Part shown: in pieces, positions 7,925 to 16,037 of the stretch
Layout of the letters: every line of letters begins with the position of its first letter
Position numbering within the stretch: position 1 is the stretch's first letter
Virus record (IMG/VR): IMGVR_UViG_3300011440_000048
Coordinates: 1-31,551 of that record
Reading direction: 5' to 3' (one strand)
DNA from: a virus
Length of the DNA: 31,551 nt
Made by a program: the position numbers and the translations under genes
Notes under the pieces: model-generated
What the model was told of the DNA's origin: nothing
Database searches by the model: none
What the model saw: the letters and a program-made list of their open reading frames with translations, nothing else

Positions 7925-7991
7925 CTTTGTTAGTCCGACAGAATCAGATCATGGTACAGGAGAGGTATTGATAGACCTTGACAATGACTGA
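7662..7991 (+). CDS. Membrane-anchored small protein upstream of portal
   Basis: 109 residues from ATG 7662, with SD GGAGG at 7648-7652 and a nine-base spacer. It starts MNTETLVVLLICSVLIASVS (one N-terminal transmembrane helix), followed by a charged helix (NLAQRSEQERERLLNRQ, then EKDFLNRLMTKEWQSYAQLG). This TM-plus-charged-helix arrangement just before the portal is common in actinobacteriophages. I take it as a real gene although 263 nt of it overlap the previous gene in another frame. Its TGA at 7989-7991 overlaps the portal start region. Confidence 0.65.
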   Translation: MNTETLVVLLICSVLIASVSITSLLTVRTMYRKSMEMLTNLAQRSEQERERLLNRQDEREKDFLNRLMTKEWQSYAQLGTNQSGSISDFVSPTESDHGTGEVLIDLDND

Positions 7992-9936
7992 AATGCCTTC
8001 CAATTTAATGGCAGCAATGGGATCTGAGCCGGCCCAAGTTCAGCCTGCTCCTGCACCAAAGAAGCAGAAAGTTCTCTCTGCTAGAGATACTCAGAAAGTT
8101 GTTGAGTGGGCTCAAAAGCAAGTTGATATGTGCGTTCAGCCTCGGCTTGCTTTTGAGCAACAATGGTATCTCAACATGGCTTTCTACTTTGGTCGTCATT
8201 ACGTCGCCTGGGTTCCAGGTGGATCTTCAACTTCGCTGACGAAACTATACGAGCCTGCGGCTCCCCCGTATCGAGTTCGTATGATCGTCAATAGGTGCCG
8301 ACGAATTGTCCGCACCGAACTTACAAAGGTGACTCGGCAAGTTCCTCAATTCTATGTCCTTCCGAATACTACAGATGAGAAGGATAGAATGGGAGCACAG
8401 GCGGCTAGAGAAATTGCCGAGTATGAACTTCGAGAACTGAATTTCAATAAGAAGCTTCGTTCGGCTGCTCACTGGATGACTCTCTGTGGCACAGCCTTCA
8501 TGAAGACTTATTGGGATGCTGAAAAGATTGACCCTTCGGGAGTTCCTGGGACAACTCAATTTGATCCTGTAACTCCTTTCCATATCTACGTGCCTGATAT
8601 TCAGGAGGAAGATATCGAAGGGCAGCCGCATGTTATCCATACGATGCTTCTAGAGTCTAGTGCTATTGAACAGACTTATGGCGTAAAGATGGAGCCAAAC
8701 GCGGAAGTTCGAGGCGGAGCATTAGAGCAGCGATTCTTCTCGGCTATGGGAATTAAGAGTAACCAGTCGACGAAGAACAAGGTTCAATGCTATGAGATCT
8801 GGGTAAAGCCCTGCCTTAAGTATCCAGAGGGCGCTCTAATTGTTTGGGCAGGCAAGACGCTTCTCTCTTTCCAAGAGACTTGGCCTTATGTCCGAACGGA
8901 CTTCCCGTTCGCTAAGATTGACCATATTCCTACAGGGAGGTTCTATGGAGAATCAACTCTGGTTGACCTGATTCCTCTGCAAAGAGAACTGAACAGGTCC
9001 CATTCGCAGGTAATCGAAGCCAAGAATAAGATGGCGAAACCACAATGGACCGCTCAAAAGGGTTCTGTGGATGCCAACAAAATGACATCGGAGCCAGGTC
9101 TTGTTATTCAATTCACCCCAGGATTCCAGGAACCAAAGCCGGTCCAACCTCCTTCCCTTCCGACTTACGTCATTGATGAACTTGAACGTATCGGTCGGGA
9201 AATGGACGATCTCGCTGCAACTGGCGAAATTACAAAGGGATCGGTCCCTCCCGGCATTACGGCTGCAAGTGCAATTTCTTACCTACAGGAAGAGAATGAC
9301 AATAGATTTGCGCCGACTGTTGCCTCAATCGAAGAAGCAACTGCAAAGGTTGGCAAGTGGATTCTCTCCTTCGTTAACGAATACTGGGTCGAATCGAGGA
9401 AGGTCAAGGTAGTCGGCGAGAATCGCCTCACTGCCATTCGAGAATTCTCCAAGCAAGACATTGCTGGAAATACAGACTTCACAGTGGAAACTGGAAGCGC
9501 TGCACCGAGAAGTCGGGCGGCACGGCAAGCCTTTATTATTGAGCTTGTCAAGATGGGCATGGTTGATCAGATGCAGGGATTGAAATACCTAGATATGGTC
9601 GAGACCACGAAGCTTTACCAGGATATGCAGGTTGACCAACATCAGGTTCAGCGTGAAAACGTTATGATGAGTCAGGGTCAGCCGGTTGTTCCTAATGAGT
9701 TTGACAATATCCCGGCCCATCTGCAAGGCCATGCCGATTATATGAAGACGGAGGAATTCAGTTCTCTTCCGCCTGAAATTCAGCAGATACACCTTATGCA
9801 CTATCAAGGGACCAAGCAGCAATTGCTTATGCAAGCGCAAGAGCAAATGATGCAGTCGATGATGATGCAACCTCCGCAAGAAGAACAGGCTCCGCCTGGA
9901 CAACCTGTTTCACAAAGAAATGGACAATCACAATGA
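7984..9936 (+). CDS. Portal protein
   Basis: 650 residues from ATG 7984; ATG 7993 is a close alternative. The pattern fits the P22/T7-type portal family: an amphipathic N-terminal stretch (VVEWAQKQVDMCVQPRLAFE), RVRMIVNRCRRIVRTEL near residue 98, a wing/stem core (HWMTLCGTAFMKTYWDAE, GESTLVDLIPLQRELNRSHS), and KGSVPPGITAASAISYLQEE before a long helical region. A Met/Gln-rich barrel-like tail (LLMQAQEQMMQSMMMQPPQE) closes the protein. Twelve copies would form the DNA channel, terminase docking site and attachment point for the connector. It overlaps the scaffold gene (ATGA). Confidence 0.85.
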   Translation: MTEMPSNLMAAMGSEPAQVQPAPAPKKQKVLSARDTQKVVEWAQKQVDMCVQPRLAFEQQWYLNMAFYFGRHYVAWVPGGSSTSLTKLYEPAAPPYRVRMIVNRCRRIVRTELTKVTRQVPQFYVLPNTTDEKDRMGAQAAREIAEYELRELNFNKKLRSAAHWMTLCGTAFMKTYWDAEKIDPSGVPGTTQFDPVTPFHIYVPDIQEEDIEGQPHVIHTMLLESSAIEQTYGVKMEPNAEVRGGALEQRFFSAMGIKSNQSTKNKVQCYEIWVKPCLKYPEGALIVWAGKTLLSFQETWPYVRTDFPFAKIDHIPTGRFYGESTLVDLIPLQRELNRSHSQVIEAKNKMAKPQWTAQKGSVDANKMTSEPGLVIQFTPGFQEPKPVQPPSLPTYVIDELERIGREMDDLAATGEITKGSVPPGITAASAISYLQEENDNRFAPTVASIEEATAKVGKWILSFVNEYWVESRKVKVVGENRLTAIREFSKQDIAGNTDFTVETGSAAPRSRAARQAFIIELVKMGMVDQMQGLKYLDMVETTKLYQDMQVDQHQVQRENVMMSQGQPVVPNEFDNIPAHLQGHADYMKTEEFSSLPPEIQQIHLMHYQGTKQQLLMQAQEQMMQSMMMQPPQEEQAPPGQPVSQRNGQSQ

Positions 9937-10736
9937 GTGACACGGCTCCCGATTCGGGACAACCTCCTGTAGAAATCAATTTTGGTCCGGCCGGAGAACC
10001 TGATGCTCCGAGTCCTGATGATCTTGCTAATCCCTATCTGTCGAGTATTCCTGAGGTAGATCGTAACGTTGTTGCGAAATACATCAAGGGCTGGCAGGGA
10101 GAGGTTACTAAGCGTTTCCAGTCGATCCACGATCAATATCGTCCGTACAAAGAACTTGGCGATCCCCAGGAACTTTCTCAGGCACGCGCTTTGTATAATC
10201 TGATGAATGAGCGCCCGGAGGAAGTCTTCCGAGTTCTTGCGGAATCTGACCTTCCCGAAGTTCAGCAATACTTCCAAGGTCCGCAACAGTATCAGCAATC
10301 GCACCAGGGGGAATTCCAGAACCCCTGGGAAGGTGAAGTCCCCGATGACTTTGCAGAGATGATGGTCAAGCAGCAGGAAGTTATCGCCGCGCTTGCCGAC
10401 AAAGTCCTAGGGTTCGATAGTAGCCGACAAGAGGAACAAGAAGCTGCTGAACTCGATAATGTTCTAGGGCAGCTTCATTCCCAGTTTGGTGAGTTTGATG
10501 AGGAAGCAGTTCTCCTCAAAATGTATCACGGAATGGACCCCGTTCAGGCAGTTCAAGAATGGGAACAGTCTATTCAGCAGGCAATCGACGGTCGTCAGAG
10601 CATTAAACCACCTCCGAGAGTTCTTGGAGGAAATGGTTCTGTTGCACACGGCGGGGTTGATCCCTCTAAGATGGGGGATAAGGAAAGACGAGCATATATT
10701 GCTCAGCAACTCCAGGCCACAATCGACAACTCATAG
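9933..10736 (+). CDS. Scaffolding protein
   Basis: 267 residues, ATGA overlap with the portal gene. Strongly acidic, Pro/Gln-rich N-terminus (SGQPPVEINFGPAGEPDAPS), helical Gln/Glu-rich middle (QQYQQSHQGEFQNPWEGEV, SRQEEQEAAELDNVLGQLHS) and a short basic C-terminal helix (MGDKERRAYIAQQLQATI), the usual coat-binding end of scaffolds. Placement between portal and major capsid and lack of any protease motif support a P22/T7-like non-cleaved scaffold. The sequence itself is poorly conserved in this family, so context carries weight. Confidence 0.75.
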   Translation: MSDTAPDSGQPPVEINFGPAGEPDAPSPDDLANPYLSSIPEVDRNVVAKYIKGWQGEVTKRFQSIHDQYRPYKELGDPQELSQARALYNLMNERPEEVFRVLAESDLPEVQQYFQGPQQYQQSHQGEFQNPWEGEVPDDFAEMMVKQQEVIAALADKVLGFDSSRQEEQEAAELDNVLGQLHSQFGEFDEEAVLLKMYHGMDPVQAVQEWEQSIQQAIDGRQSIKPPPRVLGGNGSVAHGGVDPSKMGDKERRAYIAQQLQATIDNS

Positions 10737-10740
10737 GAGG
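10735..10740 (+). promoter_or_regulatory. Strong ribosome-binding site of the capsid gene
   Basis: AGGAGG overlaps the scaffold stop (TAG 10734-10736) and lies six bases before the capsid ATG. This is the cleanest anti-SD match among the head genes and fits the very high expression needed for coat protein. Confidence 0.7.
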
Positions 10741-10746
10741 TTTTAA

Positions 10747-11964
10747 ATGCCTGGCGCAACAATGACAACGGTCAACTCCATGCTCAAAGAGATTTATGAG
10801 GGCAAGATCGAAGATCAGAAGAACGAGGAAGTCATCGCTGTAAAGCGAATCGAAAGTTCCTCGGAGAATGTGGTCGATACGGTTGGTGGCAAGTATGTCA
10901 CTTTCCCGATTCGCACTCGTCGTAACACTGGTGTTTCCTACCGTGCAGAAGATACGGCACTTGGCGCTGCCGGCCAGCAAGGTTATGCGGCGGTCCAGGT
11001 TCCTCTTAAGTACGGATATGGTCGATTCCGTGTTACTGGTCAGGTAATGGAACTTGCGGAAACAAACCCGCAGGCTTTCTCGTCTGCCCTCGATGAGGAA
11101 ATGGACGGACTTAAGACTGACGTTGTTAAGGATGAGAACCGAATCGCTTATGGTGTTTACCAGGGCGAGAACGCTGCTCTTGCTAAGGTTATTGCAGCTT
11201 TCACGGCTACCACAACGATTAACGTTGATACTGTTCAGTTCCTTTCGATTGGTGAGCAGATTGACATTAGGAACGTAACAACGGGGTCTGTGGCAACTGG
11301 TGTTGCCAACGTGACGATTACTGATATCGTTTCGCCTACCCAGATTACGATTTCTGCGGCAACAGCCCTGACGGATGCGAACTCTCGTATCTATCGTGAA
11401 GGTAACCGACTCTTGGAGCCGACTTCCTTCTCTGATATTACTTCTGCAACTTCTGTTCTGCATGGTCTTGATCCTGCTGTCCAGAAGGTGTGGAAGGGAA
11501 ACACTGTTGCAATTGCAGGTGCTTTGTCTGAGCTTAATATGATTAAGGCTTGTGACCTGGGTCGTGTGAATGGTGGAAAGATTTCGGTTATTTTCACTAC
11601 GCTCGGTGTTCGCCGTTCCTACTTCGTACTGCTTACTCAGCAGCGCCGCTATGTTGATACGAAGGCTTTCCCTGGTGGTTTCCAGGGGCTTCCGTTCAAC
11701 TACGGAACTGAGATTCCGGTGGTCGAAGATCCTGATTGCCCGTCCAATGGAACCGCTCCTAATACTGGACAGATGTTCTACATGGATGAGACAAAGATCA
11801 AGAAGTACCGCAAGCGTCCTTGGTACTTCTCGGATGTTGATGGTTCTATCTTCAAGTGGGTTTCTGGCTTCGATGCCTGGGAAGGCATGATGAAGTGCTA
11901 CTTTGAATATGGGACTTCTCAGCGTAACGCTCACGTCCTGCATACAGGCGTACTGGAATCGTAA
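10747..11964 (+). CDS. Major capsid protein (HK97-fold candidate)
   Basis: 405 residues, start fixed by the AGGAGG site. Visible elements: N-terminal helix (MLKEIYEGKIEDQKNEEVI), an E-loop-like beta region (TVGGKYVTFPIRTRRNTGVS), the spine-helix region (MDGLKTDVVKDENRIAYGV), an inserted Val/Thr-rich beta segment at ~157-213 (TINVDTVQFLSIGEQIDIRN), and a P-domain/C-terminal part ending EGMMKCYFEYGTSQRN. The order scaffold-coat without protease and the 405-residue length match short-tailed phage coats. Codon choice avoids TTA, CTA and TCA so consistently that a 453-codon antisense frame stays open across the gene, a sign of strong bias rather than a second gene. Confidence 0.85.
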   Translation: MPGATMTTVNSMLKEIYEGKIEDQKNEEVIAVKRIESSSENVVDTVGGKYVTFPIRTRRNTGVSYRAEDTALGAAGQQGYAAVQVPLKYGYGRFRVTGQVMELAETNPQAFSSALDEEMDGLKTDVVKDENRIAYGVYQGENAALAKVIAAFTATTTINVDTVQFLSIGEQIDIRNVTTGSVATGVANVTITDIVSPTQITISAATALTDANSRIYREGNRLLEPTSFSDITSATSVLHGLDPAVQKVWKGNTVAIAGALSELNMIKACDLGRVNGGKISVIFTTLGVRRSYFVLLTQQRRYVDTKAFPGGFQGLPFNYGTEIPVVEDPDCPSNGTAPNTGQMFYMDETKIKKYRKRPWYFSDVDGSIFKWVSGFDAWEGMMKCYFEYGTSQRNAHVLHTGVLES

Positions 11965-11968
11965 ACTT

Positions 11969-12001
11969 GTGGGGGGAGTGATGGTGGATTGCTCCCCCCA
12001 C
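11969..12001 (+). terminator. Perfect GC hairpin after the capsid gene
   Basis: GTGGGGGGAG (11969-11978) pairs perfectly with CTCCCCCCAC (11992-12001) across a 13-base loop, starting four bases after the capsid stop. There is no U-tract, so it is more likely a partial terminator, pause site or mRNA 3'-end stabiliser that separates abundant capsid mRNA from downstream genes. Confidence 0.65.
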
Positions 12002-12020
12002 TCAATCGGAAAGGAACTTA

Positions 12021-12290
12021 ATGCCAACTGGAAACAACATTCCTTTCATGCCTGGCGATTATCCTGCCCCTCGGGGCGGAACCCCTAAGCAGAGTTTCAA
12101 CAAGCATCGAAATGGAGTAGGCGCTAGACTTTCTGATGGCGCACCAGATTTTAAAATGGGTCTTGCATCCGGTGGTGGTCAGGGAGATGGTTCTGCTGCA
12201 CTACAAAGGGCTGCTGGGAAAAGATTGATGCACGGTAAGCCCGGAGCATTCGCAGCTAATTACGCTCGGAATTCTAACAATTCCTCGTAA
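12021..12290 (+). CDS. Small basic protein with RAAGKRL motif (1 of 4)
   Basis: 89 residues, with a GGAAAGGAA site upstream. Gly/Pro/Asn-rich, basic and apparently disordered (MPTGNNIPFMPGDYPAPRGG at the start). RAAGKRL lies at residues 63-69, followed by MHGKPGAF. The motif recurs in the next two genes and in 16585-16833. No known family. The position just after the capsid suggests a head-associated or DNA-associated protein. Its stop overlaps the next start (TAATG). Confidence 0.65.
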   Translation: MPTGNNIPFMPGDYPAPRGGTPKQSFNKHRNGVGARLSDGAPDFKMGLASGGGQGDGSAALQRAAGKRLMHGKPGAFAANYARNSNNSS

Positions 12291-12601
12291 TGCCGTTCAA
12301 GTCGGAATCACAGCGTAGATATCTCTGGGCTAATCACCCAGAGATAGCTAAGCGCTGGACTAAAGAGTATGGAGGTAAAGTGCCGAAGGGTCGAGGAAGA
12401 GGGAAATATTCTAGGGCTGCCGGTCGTCGCCTTGGGTTGGATGGTGGTAAAGGTCCAAGAGGGGAAAAAGTGGGCGGACCATCAGAAGATGATGGCTATG
12501 CTGATTTTGTAGACGCTCAAACTGGTGGAAACCGTCGTCAGCCGATGCACAGAGCAGTTCCCGGTGATGTTAGGAAAAAGAAGGGACAAAGATATGGCTG
12601 A
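12290..12601 (+). CDS. Small basic protein with SQRRYLWANHPEIAKRW and RAAGRRL motifs (2 of 4)
   Basis: 103 residues, TAATG-coupled. The N-terminus MPFKSESQRRYLWANHPEIA followed by KRW is a signature found at the N-terminus of small proteins in many phage and prophage structural clusters. RAAGRRL follows at residues 42-48, then a Gly/Lys/Arg-rich tail. Net charge is strongly positive, consistent with nucleic-acid or capsid-interior contact. The biochemical role of the widespread N-terminal motif is, to my knowledge, unassigned. Confidence 0.7.
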   Translation: MPFKSESQRRYLWANHPEIAKRWTKEYGGKVPKGRGRGKYSRAAGRRLGLDGGKGPRGEKVGGPSEDDGYADFVDAQTGGNRRQPMHRAVPGDVRKKKGQRYG

Positions 12602-13022
12602 TAGGGATACGAAAGGAGCTTCTGGTCCGAATAAGGGAACTGCTTATGTAGATAATACTGTTTGGAAACCGGGAACTCCACAGTCCCCTGCGTCGAAAAA
12701 AGCACAACGCGAAAGGATTAATGTGACTAATGATCAAAGGACGGGATTTCGTCGCCCTGGAATTATTTCCAAAGGCGCCGCTGGTCCTGGTAAGGGGGCA
12801 ACAGTAATTTCTTCAATGGCTAGTGATAGAGATCCTGGGGCTGGAACGGATAGAACTAAATATCTTGGTGGAGCGGCCGCTAAGAGTGGTAATTCAATGA
12901 TGAGAAGGGCTGCTGGTAAGCGTCTTGGATTTGCTAAGGCAGAGGATTCTGCTAAGGGACAACTTAGTGGACTTGGCCCGAGAAGGCCAAAGCCTAATGC
13001 CGGTGCCAAGCGAAAGGGCTAG
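12594..13022 (+). CDS. Small basic protein with RAAGKRL motif (3 of 4)
   Basis: 142 residues from ATG 12594, overlapping the previous gene by eight bases; an earlier in-frame ATG at 12525 would overlap by 77 bases and reads a non-typical leader. Gly/Lys/Pro-rich low-complexity sequence (SGPNKGTAYVDNT, KGAAGPGKGATVISSM), with RAAGKRL at residues 105-111 and a basic C-terminus (RPKPNAGAKRKG). Predicted largely disordered. It ends the three-gene motif cluster and is followed by a strong hairpin. Confidence 0.65.
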   Translation: MADRDTKGASGPNKGTAYVDNTVWKPGTPQSPASKKAQRERINVTNDQRTGFRRPGIISKGAAGPGKGATVISSMASDRDPGAGTDRTKYLGGAAAKSGNSMMRRAAGKRLGFAKAEDSAKGQLSGLGPRRPKPNAGAKRKG

Positions 13023-13066
13023 ATCGTTGTACCCATCAAACCTCCCAGATGGGGCAGCGGGGAAGA

Positions 13067-13109
13067 CGAAAGGGGACTAGGAGTTGTGGGGGCTTTTAGT
13101 CCCCTTTCG
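13067..13109 (+). terminator. Perfect 13-bp hairpin after the small basic gene cluster
   Basis: CGAAAGGGGACTA (13067-13079) pairs with TAGTCCCCTTTCG (13097-13109) across a 17-base loop. There is no following U-tract. It sits in the only sizeable intergenic gap of the head region, between 13022 and 13124, and probably ends or attenuates the capsid/small-protein transcript. Confidence 0.7.
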
Positions 13110-13123
13110 CATTTAGGAGAGAA

Positions 13124-13648
13124 ATGATAGTGCATGAAGGTAGAACAACTAGAACAGAAACCGGGAGCATTTTAACAGCTACGGATCTTCTTCAAGCCAC
13201 CCCCGAAGCGTTAATGCGGGAACAGAGTGACGTCTTTCGTATCGTGGAAAAAATTCGAGCATACGATTCTAATCTAGATATTGCCTATCTAGAGCCAGGC
13301 AAGGGAGAATTGGCGGACGCTCCTTATATCATCTTTGAACGTTGTCGAGATGGAAAAGCTCGAGTTGTTTTCTCTGTCTGGAAACTTGACGATTCTGTAA
13401 TGGATAGGGTCAAGGCCGCCGATACTACGATCTTCGATGTTGAGGGCGCCATTGATCTAGCCAACGCTCGGGCAAGAAAGGCCCAGAAGGATAAGCAGGC
13501 GGAATCGTTTGGCGAAGCTAAGGACGTTGTTAAGCATATCGTGGCGAATCCGAAGGGAACTTATTCATTCCCCAACTCTGCGGGCGAAGTTGTAACTCTG
13601 CGGGATGATGAGGGAATTACAAAGCGTAATGGAAAGTCGGTGACGTGA
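13124..13648 (+). CDS. Head-to-tail region protein, unknown (174 aa)
   Basis: 174 residues, SD AGGAGAG at 13115-13121. Mixed alpha/beta: helical N-terminal half (TDLLQATPEALMREQSDVFR), then two strands (APYIIFERC, KARVVFSVWKL) and a helical Ala/Lys segment (AIDLANARARKAQKDKQAES). It is the first gene after the 13067 hairpin and sits before the connector genes, so a head-completion or connector-associated role is plausible. I do not recognise a family. Confidence 0.6.
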   Translation: MIVHEGRTTRTETGSILTATDLLQATPEALMREQSDVFRIVEKIRAYDSNLDIAYLEPGKGELADAPYIIFERCRDGKARVVFSVWKLDDSVMDRVKAADTTIFDVEGAIDLANARARKAQKDKQAESFGEAKDVVKHIVANPKGTYSFPNSAGEVVTLRDDEGITKRNGKSVT

Positions 13649-13848
13649 AACTCTTTGAACTCAGACGAGAAGAAGATATAACAGGTGTTTCTGGTACAGG
13701 AACTGTCGCAGGTGGAGTTATTTGGCCTGACGGTCGAGTCGCTATGCGCTGGTTTACTGATATCAATTCCACTGTTCTATACGACAATATTGAAGCCGTG
13801 AACCATATTCATGGTCATGATGGTCGTACGAAAGTGGTACTCCTTTGA
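13645..13848 (+). CDS. Small conserved-type actinophage protein (67 aa)
   Basis: GTG start overlaps the upstream stop (GTGA). The pattern DITGVSGTGTVAGGVIWPDG, RVAMRWFTDINSTVLYDNIE and VNHIHGHDGRTKVVLL is one I associate with a very common small actinobacteriophage protein of unknown function (VSGTG..A.GV...DG.V..RW...ST..Y..I..V..IHGH.G). It is all-beta and compact. In this genome it sits inside the structural block and is coupled to the connector gene by its own stop (TTGA). Confidence 0.7.
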   Translation: MKLFELRREEDITGVSGTGTVAGGVIWPDGRVAMRWFTDINSTVLYDNIEAVNHIHGHDGRTKVVLL

Positions 13849-14474
13849 ATCTTGGAGATGTGATTCGTCAGGTACAACGTCTATTCGGTGACTCTTTCGA
13901 GGTTCAGATCGAAGTAGGCGATATAAAAGACTGGGCCAACGAAGCAATCATGCAGGTTGTTCGTCAGGCGGAAACTGCACAGGCTGAGTTTCAAGCCACT
14001 TATGGCCCGACTACTGACGGAGTCACTCTGCCGACACAGTTCATCGGTGAGAAGCGCGTAACTTTTGATGGGGTTCCTTTGGAACGGGTCACCATCAATG
14101 AACTGGACGATATTGGAGTTCTCCCGTCAGACATTGCTGGTAGCCCCTGCAAGTTTTATGTCTGGGGGGATAAAATCTACCTTTGGCCTTTGCCCGCAAC
14201 GAGTGTTACCAACGGGTTGAAGGTTTGGTATGTTCAGGCTCCGGCTAGAATAGATGATCCGAACGTTCCATTGCCCCTCCCTGTAGTATTCCATATGGAC
14301 GTAGTCCGAATGTGTATGGTTCGTGCTCGTGAACTAAACGAGGATTATGAACAGGCCCGAGTATTGAAGCAGGAAGTGGATGCTAATCTCGGTGCTGTAC
14401 GGCATGATCAAGAGAATAGGATGCGAGAGACATTCCCCGTAGTGCGGGATGACCCGGCAGATTGGTGGGGGTAA
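13845..14474 (+). CDS. Head-tail adaptor / tail tubular protein A-like connector
   Basis: 209 residues from a TTG start that overlaps the upstream stop; GTG 13860, with GGAG just upstream, is an alternative start. N-terminal helical bundle (NLGDVIRQVQRLFGDSF, IKDWANEAIMQVVRQAE), a beta middle (KFYVWGDKIYLWPLPATS) and C-terminal helices (VVRMCMVRARELNEDYEQAR). This helical/beta/helical organisation before a beta-propeller-like gene matches the adaptor proteins of short-tailed phages (P22 gp4 or T7 gp11 type). It would form the ring between portal and nozzle. Confidence 0.7.
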   Translation: MNLGDVIRQVQRLFGDSFEVQIEVGDIKDWANEAIMQVVRQAETAQAEFQATYGPTTDGVTLPTQFIGEKRVTFDGVPLERVTINELDDIGVLPSDIAGSPCKFYVWGDKIYLWPLPATSVTNGLKVWYVQAPARIDDPNVPLPLPVVFHMDVVRMCMVRARELNEDYEQARVLKQEVDANLGAVRHDQENRMRETFPVVRDDPADWWG

Positions 14475-16037
14475 ATGCCTATTCCTCGTGAAGATCACAA
14501 GACTATCAGCACCTTCAAGGGTGTTAATGTTTCTGATCCAAATCATGTAATTGATGACAAAGAATTCGAGACTGTCGAGAACTTGATCATTTCTGACACT
14601 GGTGATTTGGTTAGAAGGAAGCCACTGAGATATTTCGCCCTCCCTCCTGATGCTCCGGCAGGTCATGTAGGAATGCTTGGAATCTTCTTTAGCCGAATTC
14701 TATACACTTCTGGTGATACTATCTATCTCACTCCGGTAGACACCGATCTGTCTAATACGGACTTTGCTTTCTCCGGCGCAGGGGAAGATGCTCACTCGGC
14801 TGTTCTTTACAACAAGAACGTCTACGTCTGGTCTAATTCATCGGCTCCATCATTAACAGGCTTTACTGTTTCTGACTGGACGGTTGATGCTCCTACAATT
14901 GGAGCAGCTACCCTAACGGGAACCCCTCCCGATGATATTATTAAGTCAGTGATTTTCAAGGATCGTTGCTTTGCAATTAAAAACCCTCAGGCACAATCTA
15001 GCCGAGTGTTCTTCTCGGAAATTACTGATCCAGGAAACTGGCAGGCGAATGGTTTCTTTGACGTTGTTCCTGGTGACGGAGATTACATTACAGACATTCT
15101 TCCATTTGGAGAACGCCTATTCATCTTTAAGAGGAACGCAACATACTACCTAATCCCGGCCGCTTTGCCTGCTTCCTGGATTGTGAAGCTTTTCGATAAT
15201 GGAATTGGTGCAGCAATTCCCTATGCAGTTCTTGAATATCGTGGACTAATCTATACGCTGAGTCTGCGAGGGTTGTATAGATCAGATGGAGTTGTTTACG
15301 ATTATGCTGGATATTCTATTCAGAAACGTTGGGAAACACACCCCATTAATATCGATTTGGCTGGTGCTTCTCCTAATTTCTTTATCACTCTGGTTGATGA
15401 TTATCTCTTTATTTATACTGGAACAAGTGGGATTGGGCATTGGTTCTATAACCCAGTTCAAAATGCCTGGACTGAATGCATTTTTCCTTCCACCCAGATT
15501 GCTGAGGGTGCTCTAGCTTACGGTATCCAGGGATATCTTAAGAACGGGACAAGAGGAACTTGGTTTGGCTGGTTGCATGGAACCAATGCAAATGTGCTGT
15601 GGTTTGGATTGCAAGATCCAGACCATCCCGCTAATGCAGACTATTCTGATTATGTCCTGCACCATGCTACTCCCGGTTCTAGAGTGATTACTCCTATTCA
15701 TACTACGTTTAAGTCGAAATCTTGGGATAATGGTGCTTTCTATCGAGTGAAGCGTCACAAGTATTCCACCCTTGAAATGACAGTTCCTGCCCAAGAGGTA
15801 GTAGGAAATGGTGAGTTTAGAACCCACCATAATTTTGATTTAGACCAGGTTACTAATCAGCACGAGTTCCTGGTTCTGCCTAATCAGAGGGGGACACTGG
15901 CGCACAAGATTCCTGGCTGCGGTTATAATAGAAGACTCCAATTGGAATTTGATTCCGATACTGTTCTGGAATATATTATAACCGGCTATGACTTAGACTT
16001 CTTTAATAAGCGCACGCTGTCGGAGAATCCGCAATGA
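14475..16037 (+). CDS. Tail nozzle / tail tubular protein B-like (beta-propeller candidate)
   Basis: 520 residues, ATG directly after the adaptor stop. Almost entirely beta with repeated Trp/Tyr/Phe blades. It contains a segment typical of nozzle/stabilisation proteins: VVPGDGDYITDILPFGERLF followed by IFKRNATYYLI (residues ~197-228), and SLRGLYRSDG soon after. The gene order portal, coat, adaptor, propeller is the P22 gp10/T7 gp12 arrangement. It would form the distal nozzle that closes the DNA channel and carries fibres. Homology is inferred from pattern and context. Confidence 0.75.
   Translation: MPIPREDHKTISTFKGVNVSDPNHVIDDKEFETVENLIISDTGDLVRRKPLRYFALPPDAPAGHVGMLGIFFSRILYTSGDTIYLTPVDTDLSNTDFAFSGAGEDAHSAVLYNKNVYVWSNSSAPSLTGFTVSDWTVDAPTIGAATLTGTPPDDIIKSVIFKDRCFAIKNPQAQSSRVFFSEITDPGNWQANGFFDVVPGDGDYITDILPFGERLFIFKRNATYYLIPAALPASWIVKLFDNGIGAAIPYAVLEYRGLIYTLSLRGLYRSDGVVYDYAGYSIQKRWETHPINIDLAGASPNFFITLVDDYLFIYTGTSGIGHWFYNPVQNAWTECIFPSTQIAEGALAYGIQGYLKNGTRGTWFGWLHGTNANVLWFGLQDPDHPANADYSDYVLHHATPGSRVITPIHTTFKSKSWDNGAFYRVKRHKYSTLEMTVPAQEVVGNGEFRTHHNFDLDQVTNQHEFLVLPNQRGTLAHKIPGCGYNRRLQLEFDSDTVLEYIITGYDLDFFNKRTLSENPQ

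Noticed and set aside
9804-10304. 166-codon antisense frame across the portal-scaffold junction
   Set aside because: It lies opposite two well-supported genes, with protein composition unlike neighbours (Ile/Arg/Leu-rich, scattered Cys) and no SD.
11967-11998. TTGTGG after the capsid gene as another promoter
   Set aside because: No -10-like sequence at 17-19 bases; the bases belong to the perfect hairpin stem.
10666-12027. 453-codon open frame antisense to the major capsid gene
   Set aside because: It mirrors the coat gene almost exactly, has no sensible domain pattern or ribosome site, and is explained by the coat gene's avoidance of TTA, CTA and TCA codons.
13085-13115. TTGTGG in the loop of the 13067-13109 hairpin as a promoter
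   Set aside because: No convincing -10 box at the proper distance; the segment is inside a strong hairpin.
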